Origin: Rhizophlyctis rosea
Lineage: Eukaryota > Chytridiomycota > Chytridiomycetes > Rhizophlyctidales > Rhizophlyctidaceae
Direction of reading: 5' to 3'
Assembly: GCA_027596075.1 (NCBI GenBank)
Contig: JADGJC010000239.1
Location: 14,484-65,233, forward strand
Length of the DNA stretch: 50,750 nucleotides
Part shown: positions 35,593 to 45,300 of the stretch, piece after piece
Position numbering within the stretch: position 1 is the stretch's first letter
How the letters are laid out: each line of letters starts with the position of its first letter
Notes under the pieces: generated by a model
Told to the model about the DNA's origin: nothing
Database searches by the model: none
The model's input: the letters and a program-made list of their open reading frames with translations, nothing else
Translations under genes and position numbers: made by a program

Positions 35593-36247
35593 CTGACCGC
35601 ATGTATGTAGAATCCGCAAAACTCAAAAGTAGAAGGGACGTTAGGGCGTCCTAGTGTCTATTCGTCCCATGGTGGTATTTATCTGATGTCAATGGGGCAT
35701 TTCATCTCGCAGCGATCTTTCATTGTCCACCGCTTCTCGCACGCGTTGGGGATCGTAGAATTGGGTTTCCTGATTTCAAATGAATCCATGGATGTTGATG
35801 ATCCGAAGATACCGAAGCGATTGCCAAAATGCAATAGCGCGTGGGGAGGATGAACAGTGAAGGTCAAACCGCACCAGGTTGAATTTACGTTAACAGGTGG
35901 GCAAACGCCACACAATTTGATTGGATAGCTATTTCAGCTAGCAGTCGTCATTGGTGAGTTCCGTACATTTGCCACTCCCACACACCCAATTCGATTTTGT
36001 GCCATGGTTGTTTTTTTTTTGACTTCCTCCTCCGCATTAAGTCCATGAATTTTTCTCACTCTGGTTGGGAAGTTTCGGTTTCGATGGTGGAAGGTTCACC
36101 AACACGCCCGTCGTGTCACACAAATGGCGGTCGGAGCCACCGGAGCTTGCAATCACACCAAACAAGAACAGCCATTCGTGTTACAGAAGTGCAACAACCC
36201 ACAATTCCATGTTTCGATAGTCGCACAAATCGAATGACGGCGGTTTG

Positions 36248-36253
36248 CACGTG
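36248..36253. promoter_or_regulatory. CACGTG E-box upstream of the acid phosphatase
   Basis: GCACGTGC at 36247-36254 lies about 460 bp upstream of the phosphatase start. Together with CACGTT at 36533-36538 it resembles the Pho4 site pair in front of yeast PHO5. Phosphate control is an inference from this resemblance and the gene's function. Confidence 0.4.
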
Positions 36254-36532
36254 CAAGAGGGACAAGAAGGGTTGGTGCGAATTGAGTATTGGGTAAACAC
36301 TGATTCGCAGCACGCGTTTCGTTTGTTCGGAGGTGTGGAAGGTTTCATATGAGAATGATTTTCCCGTCGACAATCGTTGGAAGGTGTTTGCAACCTCTGG
36401 ATGAACAACGGTAATGGCTTATTCCTTGGGAGTGACATGTTTTGTCCAATGCAGCAGTGCAGCAGGGCGGCGGAACCAATAGTGGGAGCAGACACCGATG
36501 CCTCCTGCAGATTTCCACCTCCAGCACATGCG

Positions 36533-36538
36533 CACGTT
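36533..36538 (+). promoter_or_regulatory. CACGTT Pho4-type site
   Basis: CACGTT is the lower-affinity Pho4 core in yeast. It sits about 55 bp upstream of the TATA box of the phosphatase gene. Confidence 0.3.
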
Positions 36539-36590
36539 CGGGCCGTTGAAGACAGCACCTTGCAAAGTCACCGTAATGTTCAGGAGAGCA

Positions 36591-36597
36591 TATAAAT
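36591..36597 (+). promoter_or_regulatory. TATA box of the acid phosphatase gene
   Basis: TATAAAT about 119 bp upstream of the ATG at 36710, followed by a C/T-rich leader. Spacing and sequence are typical of a fungal TATA promoter. Confidence 0.6.
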
Positions 36598-36709
36598 ATC
36601 CAACATCTTCCCGGCTCATTTGCTTCCCCTAGCTTCGCTCTTCGCCCATCATAGCACTCTGTCCCAGACCTCGCACCTCATCACCTTCTTCCCCATCCAT
36701 TTTGCAAAA

Positions 36710-38657
36710 ATGCTCGTCAAGTCTGCCATCACCGTCCTCTCCTTCGTCGCATCCGCCTACGGTGCGGCCAAGACAGTTCAGCCAATCGCTGCTCCCTCCA
36801 ACTCGCCCACCCAGCAGACCTCCCACTATGTTGGCCAAAACAATGGAACTCTCACCAATGGTCCCGTCGTTCCCGGAGTCGCTTTCAACCGTATCATCCA
36901 AATTTGGTTGGAAAACACAAACTATGAGGCTGCTTCTACTGATCCTTACTTGGCCAGCCTCGCCAGCCAGGGCGTTGTTTTGACCAATGTGAGTACTGTG
37001 ATGTGGTGTGTGTGTTTGTGTTGGGGGAGGGGGGAGGTGAATTGGGCCAGCGAAGCTGGCCTATCAGGCGCGAAGCGCTTCGGTGGGTGGGTGGGGTTGG
37101 GAGGCCACGCGGAGCGTGACCGTGCCGAAGGCACTAAATGGAGGGCGCCAGCCCGACGTGAGCGATTTCTCGCGAACGGATCGCGAGCTTCGCGAGCTTC
37201 GCGAGCTTCAGGTGCGCGCAGCGCACATTCTCCTAAGTGTAAAGGCAACACATGCGTGAGCGCCAGCGAACAGTTTCCGAGCAGAGCTCGGACAAGTGCG
37301 CGAAGCGCACATTCTCCTTACCGTAAACGCAACACTTGCGTGCGGGGAAAGGGTCAGTCGGAGTCATAACTTACCAATGATGATATGTCAATTTGCACTT
37401 AATCAGTACTACGCCGTCACGCACCCCTCCGAGCCCAACTATATGGCCGTTGCCGGTGGTTCCTTCTTCGGTAACTGCGACGACGCCGAGCACCACGTCC
37501 CCTCCAACGTCTCCACCGTTATTGACTTGTTGGACACCAAGAACATCTCTTGGGCTACTTACCAAGGTAACACTGAATGCGTCATCATGTGCTATCTTCT
37601 GATCGCATTTTGACATATGTTCCCGCTGTAGAGAACATGCCCACCGACGGTTTCCAGGGTTTCAACTTCACCAACCCTGACGACAAGTACGTTGACTACG
37701 TTCGCAAGCACAACCCCGTAAGTTTATGCGTTGGCTTGACTATGTCACTGATTCCCACCTTCCTAATAAATCCCCTGTTTGCCTCCAATCAACACAGCTC
37801 GTCCTCTTTGAATCAATCGCCAGCAACTCCACCCGCCAACAACGCATCCGCAACTTCAACGATTTCGCCGCCGACGTCTCAGCCGGCGCCCTTCCCCAAT
37901 GGGTCTTCATCACCCCCAATATGCGCAACGACGGCCACGACACCAACATTGCCTTTGCCGCCAACTGGACCAACTACTTCCTCACACCCCTTTTGGAAAA
38001 CACCAACTTCAACGACGACAAGACGCTTGTTATCTTGAGTTTCGATGAGAGTGATGTGTACACGGATTCGAACAGAGTTTACACTGTGTTGCTTGGTGGG
38101 GCTGTGCAGAGCATGAAGGGGACGAATGATTCAACTGTTTATACGTGAGTAATTCGAATGTGAAGATTGAGAGATACAGCCGCCCCGGCTAAACACCGTT
38201 TCGCACCCATAACAGCCACTACTCCACGATCTCCACCGTCTCCGCAAACTGGGGTCTCCCCGCCCTCGGCCGCGGCGACGTGGACCCAAACAAATCCAAC
38301 GTCCTCTCCTTCGTCGCCTCCCAAACAAACTACACAAACAAACAAGTCTCCCCCTCCGACGCCGTCGCCATGGGTTTGAACAACACCGGCAACACTCCCG
38401 GTCCTTTCAACACTAACATGTGGCAACCTGTACTGGCACCCAACATGACTGCGAAGAGCGCGGGTGGTCAGGGCGTGTTTGTGTACCCGAGCTTGGACCA
38501 GAGCTTGACGAGCTTTAATCCGATCAATGTGACGAAGGCGGCGGGGAGTGGATCTGCGACTGGGTCTGGGAGCTCTAGTGATGCGAGGATCCTTAAGGCT
38601 GGCCCGGCAGCCTTGGCTATTGTTGGGGTGGTTGCTGCTGCTGTGGGTTTGTTCTAG
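36710..38657 (+). CDS. Secreted, GPI-anchor-type acid phosphatase (phosphoesterase family, PF04185-like)
   Basis: Five exons (36710-36988, 37407-37566, 37632-37717, 37798-38144, 38216-38657) total 1314 nt, 437 aa, all in phase. A cleavable signal (MLVKSAITVLSFVASAYGAA) leads into the family's metal-binding core: IQIWLENTNY, then THPSEPNYMAVAGG across intron 1, the NMPTDGFQGFNF and YVRKHNP blocks, ITPNMRNDGHDT and LSFDESD. The C-terminus has a Ser/Gly-rich spacer and a hydrophobic end (PAALAIVGVVAAAVGLF), the layout of a GPI signal. The family hydrolyses phosphomonoesters at acid pH at the cell surface or in the medium, supplying phosphate. Intron 1 is 418 nt, against 65-80 nt for the other three, because it holds hairpin cluster C. 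The frame stays open through most of that intron. Confidence 0.92.
37045..37344 (+). repeat. Hairpin cluster C inside intron 1 of the acid phosphatase gene
   Basis: Perfect short stems follow one another: GGCCAGC-GAA-GCTGGCC (37045-37061), GCGC-GAA-GCGC (37068), CACGC-GGA-GCGTG (37106), GTGCC-GAA-GGCAC (37122), CTCGCGA-ACGGA-TCGCGAG (37169-37187), GTGCGC-GCA-GCGCAC (37212), CCGAGC-AGA-GCTCGG (37277) and GTGCGC-GAA-GCGCAC (37296). A 9 bp unit gcgagcttc is repeated three times at 37183-37209. The segments 37212-37260 and 37296-37344 are direct repeats at about 80% by eye. Two stem types are identical to those in the CCHC gene 20 kb away. Confidence 0.9.
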
Positions 38658-39271
38658 GTTTTTGTTGAGTGGGTTTGGGGATCGTACCCAAGAGGTGCAT
38701 CCTTCTATGCGTTAACAAAGTTGGGCTTTGGAGATATGTTAGTAGTGCCATATAAACTCAGTAATTCAAAGCAGTGCTTTATTGTCTGGATATAGTATTT
38801 GGTTCTGTAAATAGAGATTTGAGCTCGGCGAATCACAATAGCATGCGATCGTGAATCGGTATGTTTCGGTTGATGCGACCATTCTAGTCACAGGCATAGC
38901 TTTGTGACATTTCTCCTCAGCACCTTGGTGTCCTCGCAAATGATTTTTTTGATACTGAGTGCTATGTCACAGTGTTTTCACGCACACCCAGTCTTCTGTA
39001 AATCACATATTTCTTCTTTGACTGATACAATATGGAGCGCCTTGATGAAAATCATCTTTCAGAGATTGTTGCTGTATATTGTTATTCTAGATCGTTTTGG
39101 GCTATTTATAATATATGTATCTATCATGTTTTACAAAAGATCTCAATTGAGGGTACCGGTCTCCGAACTAGGTGGAAAGGTCACAATGGACGTCGGAGAA
39201 AGCAACAATGCTGTGTTTCAGCGAAGAATTGCGGGCGCTTGATCTTAGCCGGTGAAACAGGGAAGAAATCA
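38658..39271. other. Convergent 3' spacer, AT-rich
   Basis: About 600 bases between the phosphatase stop and the stop of the minus-strand TPR gene. AT-rich with T runs; no supported gene. Confidence 0.5.
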
Positions 39272-41157
39272 TCAAAAGACAATGAAGAGCACCAATGCAA
39301 GGACGCCTGCGACTACCGCAGGCGGCTCGCAGCCGAGGTCCGCCAAAAGCCAGCTGACTAAGGCCAGTGCAGCCACGAAGGAGTTCAGAAATGGAACGTA
39401 CCCGAATAGGCAGCTCAGGGCAATCGCAGCAAATAGCGCGAAGTCCACATGACCACTCATCCCAATCAGCCCGACAACACCAACCAACGAAGGTTTCATC
39501 CATCCCGTCACATAAACTAGTATCCCCACACAACACACCGTGACAGGGCGAAGCCCAGCAATCTCACTGAGTAGCGCCACAATGGAGAGTGCGGTTGCCA
39601 GAAGCCCACTATGCACGACTGACCCAATGACCCCACTAAGCACGACTAACTTGATGACCGCAAAGGCGATTGCGAATCGCACCGATTCCTCCCCTTCAGT
39701 ATGGTCACGGTCCCCTTCGAGCATCGTATCCCGAGTTTTAGCAGGTTCAGGCAGGCCACGGTGTTCGTCCAGCGCGGAAGGCTCTGCGGGTGCGTTTTCG
39801 ATATGGATATCAGTGATTGGGGGCTGAATCGCTTGCCTCAATGATCCCTCCGGAATGCGTCCCATGTTCATTCTATCTAGCTTGTCCCTAACCCTGGAGA
39901 TGTTTCGATGTTGATTTTGTGAGTTGAAAATGATACTAAGGTATTTGCGGTACGTTTCCTCTGCTTCATTGAATGACTCCTTCAGCCTATATAAATCGCC
40001 AAGTTGCTCCAGCCTCGCAAGCGTGTCGGGATGGTTCGCTCCGAGTGCATTCATCCTTGTCTCCCAACGTTCCCAAAACAGGGGGCCCGCCCTATCACCA
40101 TCCCACTGAAGGCGAATCTAGCAGCCGATTGCCCAAGTGACGTGATCATGGTGTGCGGCATTGACCTTGAAGTTTCCGCCCATCTATCTATGCAAGCGCT
40201 AAATAGAGATTCCGCCGCGTCATGCTTCCCTTGCCTTACGTAAAGGGGAACTAAACCTTCCATGAATGATACCGCAGAGGGATGCTCGTAAAGCATATTG
40301 AGGCAGTCTTCGTACAACCGTTCCAAAACCATGCAGTCTAACCCCTCAAACCCAATTGTATTCATGATCGCCTCCCGGATGGCCTCCCGGTCTTCCGCCA
40401 TTGTGGCCTCTGAGCTTTCCGATTTTACGTGAGCAAGGATATCGCAAAACATGGTTGGATCTTCAAATAGGTTCTCCTTGAAAGTTGGCAATTCCGATGG
40501 AGGGATGGCGATGCGGAAATTCGATTGACTTTGAGCACATGCGAAGATTTCGAATACACACCAGGTTCGAGTCAGGGCGACGGGTTGGTTCCATGGGCTA
40601 AGGATCGAAAGGACGTTACCAATGGACGATATGGCCGTGATGAAGGTGGACTGCAACCAGGCGGATTCAATTTTGGTACGGTTTTGTTGCGGAAGGGAAA
40701 ATAGATCGAACCAGATGTACGTGTCATGTTCGCTTCCGTGAAAGAAGGTGGTGATGGCATCAATGACTTCGAGAAACAGGTTTTGCCACGAGTGACTGAC
40801 AAACCAATTGGCTTGGTTGACCATTGGGCGGACAAGGGTTTCACACAGGGATTGGTCGGATTTGCACCGTGTTTTTATGTACTCTTCACAAACTTGCGCG
40901 GTGGTTTTATTGTGGAGTGCTTCTCTTCCACCACATTCATGGACGAATGAATGAAGGAGCGACACTTGCACGCCCAGCAGTGGTACACTTTCCCGTTCAT
41001 CTGCGGCGTCTTGAGAGGCATTACTCCTGAAAGGCAACGCCACTGTCAGCACAACGCCGCATATGTTCAATCCCAAGTTATAATGCGCAACCTCAAGTAC
41101 TCCGCTCGTCAAAGTTGTCAACCACACCAATATGCTATAATTCTTGCAGACTTACAT
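39272..41157 (-). CDS. TIR-like / TPR / multi-pass membrane protein (apparent single frameshift)
   Basis: Two exons: 41157-41156, which supplies only 'AT', and 41026-39272. Splicing a 129 nt intron (gtaagt...ttcag) yields ATG AGT AAT. The N-terminal domain (residues about 17-165) has LLGVQVSLLHSFVHECGGRE, WFVSHSW (75-81), IWFDLFSLPQQ (105-115) and LTRTWCVFEIF (152-162), in the order of TIR-like strands in the 'FVSHAW' proteins of algae and chytrids. TPR-type repeats follow (YVRQGKHDAAESLF; ALGANHPDTLARLEQLGDLY). The last 160 residues have about five hydrophobic helices. The frame breaks near 40102-40107: after SAARFAFSG the other frame continues with DGDRAGPLFWERWETRM, as if one G were missing. 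Corrected length would be about 585 aa. The role is unknown; sensing or signalling at a membrane is an inference. Confidence 0.7.
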
Positions 41158-41517
41158 GTTTTAGTTTTTGCTTGTGAGAACTGTTTGATCTATTGGATGG
41201 CGACAAAATTCTGCAATTTCTGAGGGAGCTCCAGGGCGCAGATTGAATCTTGGCATGGCAGTCAGCACAGCCCCATCACGACCACAGAACAGCCATTGTG
41301 TCACGGAAGAGCATTGGATTTGCACCCGTGAGGCAAAGCCACTGACAATTTGGACCTCTCGCGAGCAGAAGTGGAAATGAAGAAGAAACATGCCGAGTTC
41401 GAGAGAACGGAATGAGTGAATTGCAAAAAAAAGAAATCGGGTTGGAGGTCGAGATGGGGCGTATGGACTTGAGGGAAAGGAGGGGAAGGCCAGAAAAAGT
41501 CCCCACATCCAACACAG
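41158..41517. other. Spacer between the TPR gene and tRNA-Ser
   Basis: No supported gene. It contains the short 5' leader of the TPR gene (ending caaaaactaaaacAT on the minus strand). Confidence 0.4.
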
Positions 41518-41599
41518 CGACACGAGCAGGATTCGAACCTGCGCGGGAAGATCCCATTTGATTTCGAGTCAAACGCCTTAACCACTCGGCCATCGTGTC
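41518..41599 (-). tRNA. tRNA-Ser (anticodon CGA)
   Basis: The minus strand reads GACACGATGGCCGAGTGGTT from 41599, with a 7 bp acceptor stem GACACGA/TCGTGTC, a class II D-arm (GGCCGAGTGGTTAAGGC), anticodon loop CTCGAAA with CGA, a long variable arm and the T-arm GCAGGTTCGAATCCTGC. The discriminator base at 41518 is G, as expected for serine tRNAs. There is no intron. It decodes UCG. Confidence 0.95.
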
Positions 41600-41675
41600 C
41601 GTATGGCAAAAAACCAGACCCTTATGCAATATATGTCTGGGGTAGCCGGGCGAGAGGTTCTGTGGTAAATACCGA

Positions 41676-41692
41676 AACCACTCGGCCACAGC
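41676..41692 (-). pseudogene. tRNA 5' fragment (D-arm remnant)
   Basis: The minus strand reads GCTGTGGCCGAGTGGTT, matching the D-arm of the adjacent tRNA-Ser, but no anticodon arm or T-arm follows. Confidence 0.55.
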
Positions 41693-42021
41693 CGCAACGT
41701 TTTACAATTTCATGTCATTAACAAAATGCTCACACGATCTCCGAAGGCTAATGTTGAATTTCGCAATACCTGGCCCATCCTGCGTCCATTATGCTAATGT
41801 GCAGCTCTTCTTTTCTTCATCCTATCGAAAACTCTGTTCGACCAGTTCGTGCAGCTTCCACTCATCAGTCAACTACATCAAGAGAATTCATGGGTTTTTC
41901 AGCGACAGTGACTTTTTTATTGAGGCTGTCGACTTGGCAGTGAATCAAATTGTAGAGGAGAATCATACGCCCGGACCACTGGGCTATTACTCTTGATGCT
42001 GGAGGTGACGCGTTGCTTTGG

Positions 42022-42054
42022 GAGTCAAACGCTTTAACCACTCGGCCATCACTC
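42022..42054 (-). pseudogene. tRNA-Ser 5' half, truncated
   Basis: The minus strand contains GATGGCCGAGTGGTTAAAGC followed by GTTTGACTC, nearly identical to nucleotides 6-35 of the intact tRNA-Ser. The match stops at the anticodon, and no variable or T-arm follows. Confidence 0.7.
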
Positions 42055-42059
42055 AATCA

Positions 42060-42086
42060 GAGTCAAACGCCTTCACCAACCAGCCT
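42060..42086 (-). pseudogene. Second tRNA-Ser-like 5' half, more diverged
   Basis: Directly next to the previous fragment, the minus strand reads GGCTGGTTGGTGAAGGC then GTTTGACTC. The D-arm and the 5' side of the anticodon arm are recognisable with several changes. Sequence beyond the anticodon is again absent. Confidence 0.5.
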
Positions 42087-42363
42087 CCTCGGCCTTAACT
42101 CTTGAGGAATACAAGAGGCCAAATAAGAATGTGTCCATACACAAAAACATGGCCTGCACCTCGTCATGTATCTGAATCAATTATGCCATCTGCGAGACAC
42201 AAGTCTTTGATCCAGCTTCCCGGCCCAAAAGCATGGCAATTGCTTATTGATTTAGCTGAAGAGCGATCACTGTCTCAAGGATGAATGACTCCCCGGTCAC
42301 TACAACCCCGACTTGAATAGATTCAAAGAGAAGGGCTTCCGTTTATAAATTACAAACCACCAT

Positions 42364-45300
42364 TTATAATCCATCACCGGATATAAGCTTCACCATGACC
42401 GTCACGACCGCCGTCCCAGCAATATCCAATCCTGGATCGTCCACCTTCCGCTCCAGCTCTTTGTCTAAGAGTCGTCGCAGTCCGTCCACCAGCACTGTAG
42501 GAGGGACAATTGTACCAAGTTACTTCCAGAAGACCCAGCACCCTGTATACATGCACAAAACTCACCCGCAACCCTTCCCCCAGCCCGCACTCTCAACTCT
42601 CCCGCCGTAGCATTCCCATCTTGACCTCCTTCATCAATACCACCAATCCCAATCCACCTCCCCTCATGATCCACCCTCAAATCCCCGCCAAACATCAGAA
42701 CCGGCCATACACCAATGCTTGTGGAATCTCGCAAGAAGACCTTGGAGGTGGATACTTTGAGGAAATAGACTAAGAAGGGGTCCTGTCGGTAGTCGGCGCA
42801 GGTGAAGTTTATTGAGGAGGGGTGGAGGAATACGCGGCTGGAAGGGGTGAAGTAGTGAATTTCTGTGGCGGAGGAGCGAAGGGGTGAGTGAAAGCAATTA
42901 AACACGTTGCAAAATGGTCAGCAATACAAACCTTCCGCTTTGATCTTCATCTCCACAGTTCCACCCAATGTCTCCTCAAACCTCTTCTCCGGCAACTGAA
43001 TTCTTGCTACATGCGGATACAACCCAGCAACAAGAACCGCTTTTAGAATCCTCATATCGGAGGCATTATCGTCCATGTCGACGATGTTATTGCCGGTGGA
43101 GTTGGAATCAGTATTCAATTTATAGGATGCAGGGATATAGCCCAGATCGAGGAGGATGTCGCGATATTGTCGGCGGGTGTCAGTTATTTGTTGTAGGGTG
43201 GCGGAGGAGAGGAAGTTCTGATTTGTAGTGGAATGGATTAGCAAGTTGCAACGCAAGGAGAAGGTGCGAGATGGAAGGGAAGCAACAAACCTCCTCACAG
43301 AACCCCATTCCGCCTCTCCGTCCACCATTCTTCATGGCATCCACCCACGCATCAAAAGCCTTCGCATCCGTCAACCAATCGCTCCGGTCCATTGCAAAGC
43401 GTTCTCGTGCCCTATTTGACAAACGTCACGAGGATATCCAACACGTGGCAAATCACAAATAACCTACGTCCGAGCTTCTTCCCTCTTCTCCATTGGACTT
43501 ACGAACGGAGATTTAGTAGACATGACGGAGGCGATGGTGAGAATTGGTGTTAGGCATTTGAATATGGCACCGAAGCTGTGGAGGGACGTCAAAGTGGATG
43601 AGTAATGGCAAGGTGACGACGTCGCAGGAATACTTACAGCAGAATTTTGGCGATCCTGAGGTCCGCAGGGATACGTGCCTGACGACGCAAAACATTGTCA
43701 GCCTCCAGGGATAACTATCCGTAAATTATAAATTGACCGCCATGCAACTCACCATACACCTTCCCAACCCCGTCAAAACCTCCGTGTCCTCACCACCTCC
43801 AACAACAGCCCCGACCCCCTTCAAAACCCGCATTCCGTCCTCAATTCTATCCTTCTCCGGTGGCTCGATCGCCTCTCCCAAAATACCTCTGACCCCACCA
43901 GCTCCTTCAATTCCGCCACCAGCGGTCATGCTCATAATACTCAACATGACATGCTCAACTCCCACGCGCCGCATCTCCGGGTCCGTGCGGGGAGCCATGC
44001 CGGACTCCATTTGGCGGGTGAAGAGTTTCAAGCATACTCCTGGGCGAGTACGACCAGCACGACCACGTCGTTGGCGAGCGGAGGCGAGAGATGTTGGCAC
44101 AGTTGAGAGAGTTTGCATGATTTGTGTGTGACGGAGTTCTAGGGAAGTTTAGACAGCAATTGTCATTAACAACCAACAACGATACAGGAGTTGGAGAAGA
44201 AGATACAAGCATTACCCACCTTTCACCAGACCAGTGTCGATCACATATACCACATCATCACTACGGTCAAAGCACATCAGAACTAAGCTTATTCATTGGA
44301 CATGCAAAATGATCTTCGGGTGCTAAACCAGAAACACGAGATGAAATCCCACGGTACCCACATAGTAACACTCGTCTCTGCAACATTCGTCGAAACCACA
44401 CACTTCCTCCTCCCCTTTCCAACGTTCCCAAACACCTTCCTCTGTTCAGCAGGGCTCAAATTCGCATGCAAGGGCATGACCTCCAAGCCGCATTCGGAGA
44501 CAATGGGTTGCAGAGCGCGAATCGTGTCTTTGATTTCCTGCACGCCTGTTGATGAATTTTCATAGCGTAAGTTAATGGCAATGGAGGAATGCGATTGGAG
44601 ATTATACGCTTACCAGGTGCAAAAATCAGAATCGCTCCCTCCGACTGCGCACAACACCACCTAACTGCTTCCCGCACAACCCCACTCTCGACCTTCCAAG
44701 TCTTCCCAACACCCCTCAACCATCCCCTCACTCCTTCCTCAACACCTCCCCACTGTCCTCCGTCCCGTTGGTCCTCATCATCACCTTTCTCCTTCCTCCA
44801 ACGTCCCTCAGGCTTATATGCGGTCATCTTAACAATGTCCTCAAGGTAGTAATCCGTGATGGGAAATGTGAAACCCGGAACATTAAGAACGGGCGCTGCG
44901 GGGGAAAAGTAGGAGGAGAAGAGGTTTGAGTCGAGAGTGGCGGACATGAGGATGATGCGGAGGGAGGGGTAGCGGGGAAGGAGGCGGCGGAGGAGGAGGA
45001 GCGTGAAGTCTGAGTCGACTGTTTTGTTGGATATTAAGAATGGTGTGTGAGAATTGTATTTATTTTCCTTGCACCCAAGGACACAAGATGGCGTGGAATG
45101 GCATTCTTTACCTGAACGTTCGTGAACCTCGTCAACAACCACACATCCCACACCTTCCAACCCTCCTTCTGTCGAATCCGTACACATACGGACCAGCACA
45201 CCCGTAGTGCAAAATACCACCCTCGTTTTATCTCCACGTCTTTGTTCACCCCGCACGATGTACCCCACGCTGTCGCCTACATCCTATATGCGCAAAATGC

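Larger units (their letters stand above)
35401..36590. other. Divergent promoter region shared by oxidase and phosphatase
   Basis: About 1.2 kb without a supported gene. It separates two divergently transcribed genes for secretory-pathway enzymes and contains two CACGTG palindromes and one CACGTT, listed separately. Confidence 0.5.

Noticed and set aside
36620..37369. Open frame of 249 codons over the phosphatase start and intron 1
   Set aside because: It reads through a clear donor (AAT|gtgagt) into the hairpin array; splicing to 37407 restores the conserved THPSEPNY block, so the second half is intron.
40051..41130. 359-codon frame as a complete gene ending at 40051
   Set aside because: It starts at TTG inside an intron and stops after a frameshift; TPR coding continues in the next frame.
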